Below are positions 26,697 to 37,900 of a stretch of 64,000 nucleotides of DNA, one piece after another (within the stretch, counting starts at the first letter, position 1; every line of letters begins with the position of its first letter). Position numbers and translations under genes: made by a program. Origin of the DNA: Dyella sp. S184 (GTDB lineage Bacteria > Pseudomonadota > Gammaproteobacteria > Xanthomonadales > Rhodanobacteraceae); the NCBI RefSeq assembly GCF_009766065.1, contig NZ_LMUE01000005.1, positions 1 to 64,000 on the forward strand. The letters are read 5' to 3'. Under the pieces are notes generated by a model, which worked only from the letters and a program-made list of their open reading frames with translations, searched no databases and was not told where the DNA came from.

Positions 26697-28589
26697 ATGC
26701 CACGCCCGTACCAGACCCATCGGATCGCTCTGTTCAGCCTGCTCGCTGCAGCTCTCCTGCTGCAGGGCTGCACGCTGTCGCGGGCGCAAATCCGCCGCGC
26801 CGATGCACTGGTCGCGGCCACCACCGATCGCAACCTGACTTGTGCCAGTGCCGATCGCTGCGCCATGCCATCGCCATTGCTGGATGCGGCGACCAGGGCG
26901 CTCGCGGTGTCCACCCCGCAGCAGCCGGTGCATGTGGTGACCTTGCTCGATGACAGCGAACCTGCGCTGGCCGCGCGCATCAACCTGATCCGCGCCGCGC
27001 GGCGTTCGATCGATGTGCAGACTTATATCTGGGATAAAGATGATACCGGCCAGCTGATCCTCAACGAACTGGTGCAGGCGGCACGGCGCGGCGTGCAGGT
27101 GCGCATCCTCGCCGATCAGCTGAACTCCTTCAACGACCCGGACCTGCTCGATCGCCTGGCGCGGGCCAGCGCCAACCTGCAGGTGCGGCTGTACAACCCG
27201 ACCTTCCACAAAGCCCAGACCCAGCCGGTGGAATTCGCCGCCGGCCTGCTCTGCTGCTTCATCCATTTCAACCAGCGCATGCATAACAAGCTGCTGCTGG
27301 TGGATGACAGCATCGGCATCACCGGCGGACGCAATTACGAGGACCGCTATTTCAACTGGGACGACAATTTCGACTATATCGATCGCGATGTGATGGTCGG
27401 CGGCCCGGCCGCCACCCAGATGGCCGCCAGCTTCGCGCTGTTCTGGCAACACAAGCGAGCGGTGCCACTGACCCATCTGCGCGATGTGAACCGCCGCATG
27501 CTCGCCGACAGCGCGGCGCCCGCATGGCCTGCGCCGCATTATCGCCATCCGTTGCGGGTGGCCCAGGTCGAGCAGGCCGCCGAAGATCCTGCGTGGCTGC
27601 GGGCATGGCTGGTCAAGCCATCACTGCAGACGGGCTCGGTGGAATATTTCAGCGACCTGCCGGCGAAGACCGACAAGCCGAACAAGCTGCATGCGCGCGA
27701 ATTCACCCGTCACGTGATGCGCATGGTCAGCGATGCCAAGCACGAGGTGCTGTTGCAGACACCGTATCTGGTGATGAGCAAGCAAGCACAGCGCATCTTC
27801 AAGCGGCTGCACCAGCGTCCCGACGCGCCGAGAGTGATCGTCTCCACCAATTCACTCGCTTCCACCGATGCCTTTGCGGTGTATGCACTGTCGTACAAGC
27901 ACCGCAAGCGCTATCTGACGAAGTTCGGTTTCGAGATCCACGAATTGAAGCCGCATGCGCCAGGGGCCGCCGAGGACTATGAACTGGCCAACCTGGGCAC
28001 AGACACAGCGGTGCCGTCGCCGGAAACCGCCAGCCCTGCCAGCGCCGAACGTGTGCGCATGCGCCTGCATCTGCTCGGCAGCCACGGCAGCAGCAAGCGA
28101 CCGGTTCCGCTGCTCAGCGAAGGACGCCGCTTCGGCCTGCACGCCAAGTCGATCGTGATCGACGACGACATTGCGATGGTCGGTTCGCACAACTTCGATC
28201 CACGTTCGGATCACTACAACACCGAAGCCGGGGTGATCGTCTACGACACGCGTTTCGCCGCCCAGGTGCGCCAGAGCATCATGCGCGACACGCAGCCGGA
28301 AAACGCCTGGGTGATGGCGCCGCGGCAAGCGGTGATACCGGTGCTGACCGATATCAACCAGGCAATCGGCGACGTCTCCGAAAGCCTGCCGTTGTTCGAC
28401 ATCTGGCCATTCCGCTACGCCACCGACTACGAACTCAAGCCCGGCTGCCAGCCGCTGCTCGCCAGTAATCCCGGTTTCTACAGCTGCTATCAGCCGGTCG
28501 GTGATTTCCCGGACGTGGCCGTGTCACCAAAGCTGATCATCACCCGATTTATCGCCGCGTTCGGCTCGGGAGTGACCGGCGTGCTGTGA
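26697..28589 (+). CDS. PLD-type lipoprotein, cardiolipin-synthase-like
   Basis: 630-residue phospholipase D superfamily protein. A lipoprotein signal with lipobox LQGC places the lipidated Cys at residue 25. Two complete HKD motifs follow: HNKLLLVDD with GGRNYEDRYF, and HAKSIVIDD with GSHNFDPRS. The two-HKD layout and the region SIDVQTYIWDKDDTG match ClsC-like cardiolipin synthases or other envelope phosphodiesterases. The ATG at 26697 gives the lipoprotein signal directly; the frame extending back to 26550 overlaps yceI. Convergent with the TonB-like gene four bases away. Confidence 0.88.
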   Translation: MPRPYQTHRIALFSLLAAALLLQGCTLSRAQIRRADALVAATTDRNLTCASADRCAMPSPLLDAATRALAVSTPQQPVHVVTLLDDSEPALAARINLIRAARRSIDVQTYIWDKDDTGQLILNELVQAARRGVQVRILADQLNSFNDPDLLDRLARASANLQVRLYNPTFHKAQTQPVEFAAGLLCCFIHFNQRMHNKLLLVDDSIGITGGRNYEDRYFNWDDNFDYIDRDVMVGGPAATQMAASFALFWQHKRAVPLTHLRDVNRRMLADSAAPAWPAPHYRHPLRVAQVEQAAEDPAWLRAWLVKPSLQTGSVEYFSDLPAKTDKPNKLHAREFTRHVMRMVSDAKHEVLLQTPYLVMSKQAQRIFKRLHQRPDAPRVIVSTNSLASTDAFAVYALSYKHRKRYLTKFGFEIHELKPHAPGAAEDYELANLGTDTAVPSPETASPASAERVRMRLHLLGSHGSSKRPVPLLSEGRRFGLHAKSIVIDDDIAMVGSHNFDPRSDHYNTEAGVIVYDTRFAAQVRQSIMRDTQPENAWVMAPRQAVIPVLTDINQAIGDVSESLPLFDIWPFRYATDYELKPGCQPLLASNPGFYSCYQPVGDFPDVAVSPKLIITRFIAAFGSGVTGVL

Positions 28590-28592
28590 GCG

Positions 28593-29144
28593 CTACGGCG
28601 CGCTGGCGATGTGCTCGCCACGGCTGGAAAAATGCATCGGCAACTCGCCACTCAAACCATCGGGGTGATCGCTCGGCACGGCAAAGTGCCAGTTGCGCAC
28701 GCTGCGCAATGCATGCTCGTCGAGGACCGGGTCGCCACTGGATTCAACCAGCTTGGCCGCGTTGACGCGACCACTGCCGTCGACGGCGACGTGCACTAGC
28801 ACGCGACCATCCAGATGCCCGCGCAACTCGTCCCACGACATCGAGGCATCGACCGGCGTCGTCAGCGGCAACAGTTCCACTGGCTCGGCATGCGTAGCCG
28901 CCACGATCACGCGGATGGTTCCGTTCGTGCTTGTGCGATGTGTTTGCACCACGCCGCGTGGGGCATGCCAACGCGATGTTGCGAGCGGGGAATGCCGTAC
29001 GTGCGTCACCACATGATGAGCCGCGGTGATGCGGCGTGCCGCACCACGCCACTCGGCAGTCTGCGCACTGATCCAGCTGGTGCCGGCGATACCGATCACC
29101 AATGCCAGCAGGCTCAGGCTGCTGGTCGTTCGCAGGCGCAGCAT
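28593..29144 (-). CDS. TonB C-terminal domain protein
   Basis: 183 residues with an N-terminal signal anchor (SLLALVIGIAGTSWISA) and a C-terminal TonB-like domain. The latter carries the family pattern VLVHVAVDGSGRV...LVESSGDPVLDEHALRSVRNWHF. There is no proline-rich spacer and no ExbB/ExbD gene nearby, so it is unlikely to be the main energy transducer. Such orphan TonB_C proteins are abundant in Xanthomonadales, with unknown roles. Confidence 0.8.
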   Translation of the reverse strand: MLRLRTTSSLSLLALVIGIAGTSWISAQTAEWRGAARRITAAHHVVTHVRHSPLATSRWHAPRGVVQTHRTSTNGTIRVIVAATHAEPVELLPLTTPVDASMSWDELRGHLDGRVLVHVAVDGSGRVNAAKLVESSGDPVLDEHALRSVRNWHFAVPSDHPDGLSGELPMHFSSRGEHIASAP

Positions 29145-29193
29145 GACGTGCCAGACAGCAGGATGACGCTGTACGGTGCTTTGATGTTCGCGG

Positions 29194-30480
29194 TCACGGC
29201 CGCTCGAGGATCGCGGTCACGCCCATGCCGCCGGCGGTACAGATCGAGATCAGGCCGCGGCCGGAACCCTTCAGCTCCAGCATCCGGGCCAGCGTGGCGA
29301 CAATCCGCGCACCTGTGGCGGCAAACGGATGGCCCACTGCCAGGCTGGAACCGTGCACGTTGAGCTTGGCCGGATCGATCGCTCCCAGTGGCGCATCCAG
29401 GCCGAGCCGGCTCTTGCAGTAGTCGGCGCTTTCCCACGCGCGCAACGTGCACAGCACCTGCGCCGCGAACGCCTCGTGGATCTCGTAGTAGTCGAAGTCC
29501 TGCAGGGTCAGTCCCTGCCGCGCCAGCATGCGCGGCACCGCGACGGTCGGCGCCATCAGCAGGCCTTCGCCGTGGACGAAATCCACCGCGGCCACTTCGG
29601 CATCGCGCAGGTAGGCCTGGATCTTCAGGCCACGCTGTGCGGCCCACTCGTCGCTGGCCAGCAGCACGGCGGCCGCGCCATCGGACAGGCCGGTGGAATT
29701 GCCCGCCGTGAGCGTGCCGTGGCCGGAGGTCTTGTCGAACGCCGGCTTCAACGAAGCCAGCTTTTCCATCGTCGAATCCGGCCGCAGGAAACCGTCACGC
29801 TTGAGGCCACGGAACGGCACGATCAGATCGTCGAAGAAACCGTCGGCGTACGCGGCGGCCAGCTTGTGATGGCTATCCACTGCCAGCTGATCCTGCGCCT
29901 CGCGGGTGATCCGCCATTCCTTCGCCATCTGCTCGCAGTGGTCGCCCATCGACTTGCCGGTGCGTGGCTCGGCCACGCCGGGGAAGGAGGGCTTCAGCTC
30001 GCTGAAGGAAAACCCGTGCAGCGCCACCTTCAACTTGTCCAGCGGCGTCTTCGCCCGGTTCATTGCCAGCAGGCGCTTGCGCAGGCGCGTGCCGTAGACG
30101 ATCGGTACATCGCTGGTGGTATCCGAGCCGCCGGCGACACCGGCCTCGATCTGACCTGCCGCAATCTTGTTGGCGACATTGATCGTATTGTCCAGCGAAG
30201 TACCGCAGGCACGCGCGGTAGTGATGCCCGGCGTGGTCGGCGCCAGCCCGGAACTCAACACCGCCTCGCGCGCCAGGTTCCAGTCCGAGGCGTGCTTGAT
30301 CACCGCGCCCATCGCCACTTCGCCCAGCTCCACGCCATGCAGCCCGAACCGTTCGACCAGCGCGCCGAGCACCTTCACCGACATGCCGAAATTGCCAACA
30401 TCGGCATACGCAGTGTTGTTGCGGCAGAACGGGATGCGCACACCACCGATCACTCCGACGCGCTTTTGCGTGTTTTCCAT
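29194..30480 (-). CDS. fadI: Acetyl-CoA C-acyltransferase (FadI-type thiolase)
   Basis: 428-residue thiolase catalysing the last step of fatty-acid beta-oxidation (or acetoacetyl-CoA formation). The nucleophilic Cys is in ARACGTSLDN, the His of HEAFAAQ and the GHPFAATGAR loop are present, and the second active-site Cys is in CTAGGMG. Length and C-terminus fit FadI better than the shorter PhaA/AtoB biosynthetic enzymes. The ATG at 30480 is the first of MENTQKRVGVIGG. No fadJ lies beside it. Divergent from the unknown gene at 30599. Confidence 0.9.
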   Translation of the reverse strand: MENTQKRVGVIGGVRIPFCRNNTAYADVGNFGMSVKVLGALVERFGLHGVELGEVAMGAVIKHASDWNLAREAVLSSGLAPTTPGITTARACGTSLDNTINVANKIAAGQIEAGVAGGSDTTSDVPIVYGTRLRKRLLAMNRAKTPLDKLKVALHGFSFSELKPSFPGVAEPRTGKSMGDHCEQMAKEWRITREAQDQLAVDSHHKLAAAYADGFFDDLIVPFRGLKRDGFLRPDSTMEKLASLKPAFDKTSGHGTLTAGNSTGLSDGAAAVLLASDEWAAQRGLKIQAYLRDAEVAAVDFVHGEGLLMAPTVAVPRMLARQGLTLQDFDYYEIHEAFAAQVLCTLRAWESADYCKSRLGLDAPLGAIDPAKLNVHGSSLAVGHPFAATGARIVATLARMLELKGSGRGLISICTAGGMGVTAILERP

Positions 30481-30598
30481 GCTCGAAACAGTCCGTAACT
30501 CAAGTCCGGCAAGGCTAACCCGCCATGCCGTGCGGCGAAAGCCCAAAACGCTGAATGGTAGAATTCGGCTTCTTTACCAATCGTTCGGATGACTGCCT

Positions 30599-31741
30599 GT
30601 GGAAGCGCAAACACTGCTCGCCCTGCCTGTGGTGCTCGCGCTGGAACCGGTCGCCGGCGAAACGCCAGCGCGCATGACGCTCAGCCGCGACGAAGCCGCC
30701 GAGTTGGCCGAGCTGATTGCCGCCGACCTGCATGTGCTGGTGCCGCAGGTCGATGCCGTGCGGCTGGCGCTGGCCGGGGCATTCTTCGACCAGGCCGAGC
30801 TGTTGCGGCCGGGCTTCCCGGTCTGGGCGACACTGGATGAACTGGCCCGGCGCGTGCCGCGTGGCCGGCTGGACAACGTGGTCGCCTTTGGCAGCCACGA
30901 CGGTCGCATGCCGGCCCAGCCACTGGAACCCTCGACAGTCTTCGCCAATGGCCCGATGCGACTGCTGCCGATGAGCCTCCTCGCGCCCGCGGCACTGGCC
31001 GACGAGTTGTCCGAGCAAATCGAGATCCAGCTAGTCGGCCGCGGCGAAGCCGGTACACGCACCGCCGACTGGCTGATGCGCACGCTCGGCATCCGGCTGG
31101 AGCATGTGCGCTATCTCAGCCGCAATGACCTGCTGGCTCTGACCTGCGTGCAGTACGAGCACGTCAACCTGGCTTCGCTGTGGACGCTGCTGGAAGCGGC
31201 ACTGCTGAGACCTGACCTGGCCGAATCCGCGCTCAGCGCGCGCGGCCTCGGCTTGCGTTACACCGATGGCAGGGTAGAGGCACAGTCGCCGGCACAGTGG
31301 CTGGCCGAGCAGGAAGGCGACCCCGCGCAGCGGAGGCACGGGTTTGCCGGCATCGTATTCGAGCTGCGCCAGTACGCCGCGCTGCTCGATGCGCATCAGT
31401 TGCCGCTATTGCTGCAATCGGTCGCTGGGCGCGAAGCCGAGGCCGCGACCGGCTATCTGCTGGAGACCCTGGCCGCGGTCGAGCCCGGTTACGACCCGCC
31501 GGCACTATTCGCACATGAAGCGCCCGGCTTGGGCGTGGTCGCGCTTACCGTGGCGCAGCGCGGCGATGGTGGCGCTGCCCGTGCGCTGGCGCATGGCTAT
31601 CCACTGCAACCGCAGGCGCTGGGGGCCTTGCTGGCGCTGCTGGCCGACCGCTACGGCATCGCCGCCGAACTGCACGCGCTGGGCCGGATCGTCCTGGATG
31701 ACCGCGGCCAGCTCGGCGCCCCGGCGACCGCGCTGCATTGA
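30599..31741 (+). CDS. Hypothetical protein, unrecognised
   Basis: 380-residue soluble protein beginning at a GTG. It has no signal peptide or TM segment, is rich in Leu/Ala, mostly helical, and has an acidic N-terminal domain (RDEAAELAELIAADLHVLVPQVDAVRLAL). I recognise no family or catalytic motif. Codon use resembles the surrounding core genes, so it is likely a conserved lineage gene. It stands alone between fadI (divergent) and the GGDEF/EAL gene (108 bases downstream). Confidence 0.7.
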   Translation: MEAQTLLALPVVLALEPVAGETPARMTLSRDEAAELAELIAADLHVLVPQVDAVRLALAGAFFDQAELLRPGFPVWATLDELARRVPRGRLDNVVAFGSHDGRMPAQPLEPSTVFANGPMRLLPMSLLAPAALADELSEQIEIQLVGRGEAGTRTADWLMRTLGIRLEHVRYLSRNDLLALTCVQYEHVNLASLWTLLEAALLRPDLAESALSARGLGLRYTDGRVEAQSPAQWLAEQEGDPAQRRHGFAGIVFELRQYAALLDAHQLPLLLQSVAGREAEAATGYLLETLAAVEPGYDPPALFAHEAPGLGVVALTVAQRGDGGAARALAHGYPLQPQALGALLALLADRYGIAAELHALGRIVLDDRGQLGAPATALH

Positions 31742-31849
31742 TTCTGCAATGATTTCAGCCAACGGTTTACCGCCGCGGCATTTGTACTGTGGCGGAAACT
31801 CGGCGCATGATGGACTGGCGCCGACAGGGGGCGCTCTCCAGCTGACGGA

Positions 31850-34327
31850 ATGACCATGCGGCCGCACAAGTCTGCCGAGGTATTGCCTACGCTTCTCCAC
31901 GGACCGGACTGGCCCGTAAGAATCTTGAACGGCGCTCCCGCGCTGTTGGCCTATCTCGACTGCGAACAGCGCTTTTGCTACGCCAACGAAACCCATCGCA
32001 GCTGGCTCGGCATTGATCCGCAAGCCATGCTCGGCCAGCGCCTGATCGACGTGGTCGGCAAGCGCAACCACCAACTGGCCAGCCCGGCACTGGATCTGGC
32101 TTACGCCGGTCAGACGGCCAGCTATGAGGGTGAGCTCTACAACGGTGACGAGCGGCGCTACGCTCACGGTAATTTCCATCCGGATTTCGATACTGCTGGC
32201 AAGGTGCGCGGCGTGTTCACCGCACTGATCGACATCACTGAGCGGCGCACGCTGGAACTGCAGCTGCATGAGAGTGAACAGCGCTTCTTCGGCGCGTTCC
32301 AGCACGCCGCGATCGGCATGGCCCTGGTCGCGCCGGATGGCCTGTGGCTGCAGACCAACGCCGCGTTCTGCACGATGATGGGATACAGCGAGGACGAGTT
32401 GCGGCAGCTCACCACGCGCGACATCACGCATCCGGACGATGTGGCCTATAGCGACCAGCTGCACGCGCAGATGCTGGTGGATCGGGTCGAGTCGTGCCAT
32501 CTGGAAAAGCGTTACCTGCACAAGAATGGCAATGTGGTGCATGCGCAGCTGAGTGTATCGCTGGTGCGCGGCGACGACGATGCGCCACGCCATTTCGTTG
32601 TGCAGATCCAGGACATCAGCCAGCGCAAGACCTTCGAGGATGCACTGCACCGCGAGCGCGAACTGGCCGAAGTAACCCTGCGTTCGATCGGCGACGCGGT
32701 GATCACCACCGATCCGCAGCTGCGCATCACCTCGCTCAACCCGATCGCCGAGGCGATGACCGGCTGGACCAGCGGCGAGGCGCAGGGCAGGCTGATCGAG
32801 GATATCTTCCAGTTGTTCGACCCCCAGCACACCGAGCCGGTGGCCAATCCGCTGCGCGCGGCGATCGAGCACAACACCATCGTCGATCTCGCCGGCAAGA
32901 CCTTGTTGCGACACCGACATGGTTTCGATACACCGGTGGAGGATTCCTCCGCACCGATCCACGACCATGCCGGCAACGTGATCGGCGGCGTGCTGGTGTT
33001 TCACGATGTCAGCGAGACCCGCTCGCTGGCGCTGAAGATGATCCACCTGACCCAACACGACACGCTCACCGGACTACCCAACCGCAGCCAGCTGCATGGC
33101 CACATCGAGCAGGCGCTGGCGGTCGCGGCGAGGCGACAGCAGCATGCCGCGCTGCTGTACATCGACATCGACAATTTCAAGCAGGTCAACGAGCTCTACA
33201 GCCAGGCCGACGGCGACCGCGTGCTGCGCGCGCTGGTGACACAGATCCGTCGCTGCCTGCCTGGCGACGAGCTGATGAGCCGTTACGGCGGCGACGAGTT
33301 CGTGGTGGTGCTGCCGCATCTGGAGGGTGTCGGCGAAGCGGCCAGCCTGTGCCAGACGCTGATCAACCATTGCGAACAGACCCGCGTCGACGGCCTGCCC
33401 GAGCTGGCCCTGCGCGTCAGCATCGGCATCAGCGTCTATCCGGACGATGCCACCGGACCGGAGAACCTGCTGCAGTGCGCGGAGACCGCGCTGGTGGCCG
33501 CCAAGGCGCAGGGGCAGCACGGTTACCGCTTCTATACCGCGTCGATGAACGAGCGGATGCGCGCACGGCGACGGATCGAGGTGGCGCTGCGGCAGGCGTT
33601 GCCGCGCCACGAGCTGAGCCTGCACTACCAACCCAAGGTGGATGCGCACAGCAGCCGCATTGTCGGCGCCGAGGCGTTGCTGCGCTGGCATGTCAACGGG
33701 CGCGAACTGCACAAGCCGGACCAGTTCATCCCGGTCGCCGAGGACAGCGGGCTGATACTGCCGATCGGCGCCTGGGTACTTCGCCAGGCCTGCAAGCAGG
33801 CGCGACTGTGGCAGCAGCAGGGCCACATCGTGCCGATTTCGGTGAACGTCTCGCCATTGCAGTTCCAGCATGCGGATTTCTACAGCTGGCTCGACGATGT
33901 GCTGAGTGAAAGCGGGCTCGATGCCGACCTGCTCGAACTGGAGCTGACCGAGCGCATGGTGATGTCCGGCGACGCCACCACCGGGCTGCTGCGAAGGATC
34001 CGGCAGCGTGGCGTGCGGCTGTCGCTGGATGACTTCGGCACCGGCTACTGCAGCCTGTCCTACCTGAAGCATTTCCCGATCGATGCGTTGAAGATCGACC
34101 GCGTGTTCGTACGCGACCTGCCCGCCGACCACGACACCGCCACGATCACCCGCGCAATCATCGCGATGGCGCGCAGCCTCAACAAGGAAGTGATCGCCGA
34201 AGGCGTGGAGACGCGCGAGCAGGGCACCTTCCTGCGCCATGCCGGGTGTTCGCAGCTGCAAGGTTTCCTGTACGGCAAGCCGATGCCAGCCGCCGAATTG
34301 CAGGAGTTGCTGGTCAGGCCTGCCTGA
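31850..34327 (+). CDS. PAS-PAS-PAS-GGDEF-EAL cyclic-di-GMP protein
   Basis: 825-residue cytoplasmic sensor that may make or degrade cyclic di-GMP. Three PAS domains (about 20–130, 140–265 and 275–395) are followed by a GGDEF domain with an intact active site (GGDEF at 480–484) and an EAL domain. The EAL domain retains the EAL triplet (608–610) and the metal/catalytic residues in NVSPLQF, ELTERM, DDFGTGY, KIDRVFV and EGVET. No TM helix or signal peptide is present. Because both catalytic domains look functional, net activity cannot be predicted. The tandem ATG-ACC-ATG start lies at 31850. Confidence 0.95.
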   Translation: MTMRPHKSAEVLPTLLHGPDWPVRILNGAPALLAYLDCEQRFCYANETHRSWLGIDPQAMLGQRLIDVVGKRNHQLASPALDLAYAGQTASYEGELYNGDERRYAHGNFHPDFDTAGKVRGVFTALIDITERRTLELQLHESEQRFFGAFQHAAIGMALVAPDGLWLQTNAAFCTMMGYSEDELRQLTTRDITHPDDVAYSDQLHAQMLVDRVESCHLEKRYLHKNGNVVHAQLSVSLVRGDDDAPRHFVVQIQDISQRKTFEDALHRERELAEVTLRSIGDAVITTDPQLRITSLNPIAEAMTGWTSGEAQGRLIEDIFQLFDPQHTEPVANPLRAAIEHNTIVDLAGKTLLRHRHGFDTPVEDSSAPIHDHAGNVIGGVLVFHDVSETRSLALKMIHLTQHDTLTGLPNRSQLHGHIEQALAVAARRQQHAALLYIDIDNFKQVNELYSQADGDRVLRALVTQIRRCLPGDELMSRYGGDEFVVVLPHLEGVGEAASLCQTLINHCEQTRVDGLPELALRVSIGISVYPDDATGPENLLQCAETALVAAKAQGQHGYRFYTASMNERMRARRRIEVALRQALPRHELSLHYQPKVDAHSSRIVGAEALLRWHVNGRELHKPDQFIPVAEDSGLILPIGAWVLRQACKQARLWQQQGHIVPISVNVSPLQFQHADFYSWLDDVLSESGLDADLLELELTERMVMSGDATTGLLRRIRQRGVRLSLDDFGTGYCSLSYLKHFPIDALKIDRVFVRDLPADHDTATITRAIIAMARSLNKEVIAEGVETREQGTFLRHAGCSQLQGFLYGKPMPAAELQELLVRPA

Positions 34328-34333
34328 GCCGTC

Positions 34334-34792
34334 TCATTCGCCCGTCAGGCTCTCGTACATCCAGTAATGGCAGCGTTGCATGCCGAGATCGGCATAAGTC
34401 GCCTGCGCGCGCTGGTTTTCGGTTTCCACGTACAGCCGCAGTCCGACCGCACCGGCGGCACCGGCGCGTCGCTCGACCTCCGCGTACAGCGCGCGGAACA
34501 CGCCGCCGCGACGGGCAGCAGGCGCGACATACACGCTCTGGATCCACCAGAAATCGCCGCAGCGCCAGTCGCTCCATTCGTAAGTCACCAGCAGGCTGCC
34601 CACGGCGGCGCCATCACGTTCGGCGACCAGGTAGAAACCGCGCTGCTCGCGCTCGAAGACGCCGCGGATACCACGCTCCAGCACCGCCGGATCGAGCCGC
34701 TTCTGCTCGGTTTCCCAAGCCATCGCGGCGTTCCAGGCAAGCAGTTCGGGAAGATCGGCGGGTGTGGCGGCGCGAATCAGCAGCGATGGCAC
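34334..34792 (-). CDS. GNAT family N-acetyltransferase
   Basis: 152-residue GNAT enzyme. The fold starts at LLIRAATPADLPELLAWN, and the acetyl-CoA motif region is IQSVYVAPAARRGGVFRALYAEVERRA. The pyrophosphate loop reads RRGGVF rather than the canonical Q/RxxGxG, typical of a divergent subgroup. It ends in LYVETENQRAQATYADLGM. The GTG at 34792 was chosen for its GGAG ribosome site seven bases upstream. Substrate unknown. Convergent with the GGDEF/EAL gene and divergent from ndvB. Confidence 0.82.
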   Translation of the reverse strand: MPSLLIRAATPADLPELLAWNAAMAWETEQKRLDPAVLERGIRGVFEREQRGFYLVAERDGAAVGSLLVTYEWSDWRCGDFWWIQSVYVAPAARRGGVFRALYAEVERRAGAAGAVGLRLYVETENQRAQATYADLGMQRCHYWMYESLTGE

Positions 34793-34901
34793 GGAGCGAC
34801 TCCAGTGAGCGGAACGATGCCGCACATCCTAGCGTGCGCCGTCTTCACATGCTGTCGCGTAGGGTCGGGGCCGGTATCGGCACGCCCGGGACAGCAAGAA
34901 C

Positions 34902-37900
34902 ATGCCCGGCGATAACTGCAACGGCCTGCCCGCGACCCGATTGCGTGTACACCCAAGGAAAGCTCGAATTTTGAATATTGGAAGCACACTCGATCTGCTC
35001 AAACTGCGCCGCCTGCGCGCGTTCCGCCGGCATCGTGCAGCCCTGCGTACGAAGCCCGAGCAGGAGCCGGCCCTGCGCGCGGAACTTTTAAGCGCCGACC
35101 AGATGGAGCGTCATGGCCAGACCCTGGCCGGCCAGCACCGGCTGAGCACGCGTGTGAGCGCGAACCTGCTGCTGGCGCGACTGGCCGACAACGAGTCGGT
35201 GCTGATCCATGCCTGCGAACGACTCACCGCAGCGACCCGGCTGCGGCGACGCATCACCCCGGCCGGCGAGTGGCTGCTGGACAACTTCTACCTGATCGAG
35301 GAACAGATCCGCATCGCCCGCCGGCATCTGCCGAAGGGCTACAGCCGCGAACTGCCGCGACTGCAGAACGGTCCGTCGGTCGATCTGCCGCGCGTCTACG
35401 ACATCGCGCTGGAAATCATTTCGCATGGCGATGGCCGCGTCGACATCAGCAGCCTGAGCCGCTTCATCAACGCCTATCAGACCGTCACTCCGCTCAAGCT
35501 GGGCGAGCTGTGGGCGATCCCGATCATGTTGCGGCTGGCGTTGATCGAGAACCTGCGCCGGGTCGCCGCACGGGTGATGGCGGACTGGCGCTATCGCGGC
35601 AAGGCGGCGCGCTGGGCCGACGCGATGACCAGCACCGCCGAGCGCGACCCGAAGAGCGTGGTGCTGGTGGTTGCCGACATGGCACGCTCGAACCCGCCGA
35701 TGACCGGCCCGTTCGTCGCCGAGATGGCGCGCCGGCTGCAAGGGCAGAGCCCTGCGCTGGCACTGCCACTGAGCTGGATCGAGCAACGCCTGTCCGAGTC
35801 GGGCCAGAGCATCGAGCATCTGGTGCAGCTGGAGGCGCAGCAGCAGGCCGCCCACCAGGTGTCGGTTGGCAACAGCATCGGCAGCTTGCGCGCGCTGTCG
35901 GCAATCGACTGGCGCGACTTCGTCGAGCACACCAGCCTCGTCGAGCAACGACTGCGCGAGGATCCGGCCGGCGTGTATGCCACGATGGATTTCGCCACCC
36001 GCGATCATTACCGCCACGTAGTCGAAGCGCTGGCGCGCAAACAGGTGCCGAGCGAACAGCAGGTGGCCGACGCGGTGATCGAGCTGTGTGAGGACGACGC
36101 GCTGACAAGGGATGCCGCATCGCTGCAGCGGCATGTCGGCTTCTATCTGGTCGACCGGGGTCGACGAACACTCGAGCAAAAGCTCGGCGTACGGCCTCCG
36201 CTCGCCGAAACGCTGCGTCGTTTGCTCGACCGGGCACCGTTGCCGATCTACCTCGGCCTGCTGGCCCTGCTCACCTTCCTGTTCGCGCGCCCGCTGGTGC
36301 AGGCGGCTGCGCACGATCAACTGCCACTGTGGACGCTGATCGTGATCGCGATACCGGCCACCATCCTCGCCAGCCAACTGGGGTTGAGCCTGCTCAACTG
36401 GTTGGCCACGCTGACCGTGGCGCCGCAGCGGTTGCCGCGGATGGATTATTCGAAGGGCCTTCCGGCCAGCGCACGCACGCTGGTGGTAATCCCGAGCATG
36501 ATCGGCGGTGCGCAGGACATCGAGGATCTGGTCGAGTCACTGGAGGTGCGCTTTCTCGCCAACCGCGACGAACACTTGCACTTCGCGCTGCTCACCGATT
36601 TCACCGATGCGGATAGCGAAACGCTGCCCGATGATGCGGCGCTGCTGCGGCTGGCGCGTCGGCGTATCGAGGCGCTGAACGACCAATACGCCACCGCGCA
36701 GGCCGACCGCTTCTTCCTGTTCCACCGGCCACGCCTGTGGAACGCGGCCGAACAGTGCTGGATGGGTCACGAGCGCAAGCGCGGCAAGCTGGCCGATCTC
36801 AACGGGCTGCTGCGTGGCAACGCGCACGACCGCTTCCTGCTGATCGCTGGCGACATCGCGACGCTGCCGCCGGTGCAATACGTCATCACGCTGGATACCG
36901 ACACCCAGCTGCCGCGCGATTCCGCGCACAAGTTCGTCGGCGCCATCGATCACCCGCTCAACCGTGCGGTATATGACCCCGAACTGCGGCGCGTGGTTGC
37001 CGGCTACGCGATCCTGCAGCCACGCGTGGGCATCAGCCTGCCCAGCACCGCGCGGTCACGTTATGCGCAGCTGTACGGCAGCGACGCCGGCATCGATCCG
37101 TATACGCAGATGGTTTCGGACGTCTATCAGGATGTGTTCCACGAAGGCTCGTTCATCGGCAAGGGCATCTATGCGATCGATGCGTTCGAGCGCACCCTGG
37201 ACGGCCGCTTCCCGGAAAACCGCATTCTCAGCCACGACCTGGTCGAGGGTTGCCACGCCCGCGCGGGCCTGCTCAGCGACGTGCAGTTATACGAGGAATA
37301 TCCGTCGCGCTACAGCGCCGATGTGAAGCGCCGCCATCGCTGGATCCGCGGCGACTGGCAGCTGATGCCATGGCTGTTGCCATGGGCACCGACCGCGCAC
37401 GACGGCTGGCGCCGCAATGCGCTGACCGCGCTGTCGCGCTGGAAGATTCTCGACAACCTGCGCCGCAGCCTGGTGCCGACCTCGCTGCTGCTGTTGCTGA
37501 TGATCGGCTGGCTGGTGATCTCGCCGGCGCTGTCGTGGATGCTGGCGGTGCTGGCGATGGTGCTGATTCCACCATTGCTGTCGGCCTTGCTGGATCTGGT
37601 GCAGAAGCCGACCGAGGTGCAGCTGGATCAGCATCTGCGCGCCGCGCTGCGCGCGATGGGCCAGCACTTTGCGCGGATGGCGCTGGCGCTCGCGTGGTTG
37701 CCGCATGAAGTGCTGTACAGCCTCGATGCGATCGTGCGCACGCTATGGCGGATGCTGGTCAGTGGACGCCTGCTGCTGCAATGGCAGACCTCCAGCGACG
37801 TGGAACGGCACAGCAATAACGCGCCCGGAACGCTGTGGCGCCTGATGTGGGTCGGCCCGCTGCTGGCGGTCTTGCTGGCCGTGACGCTGGCGCTGCAACG

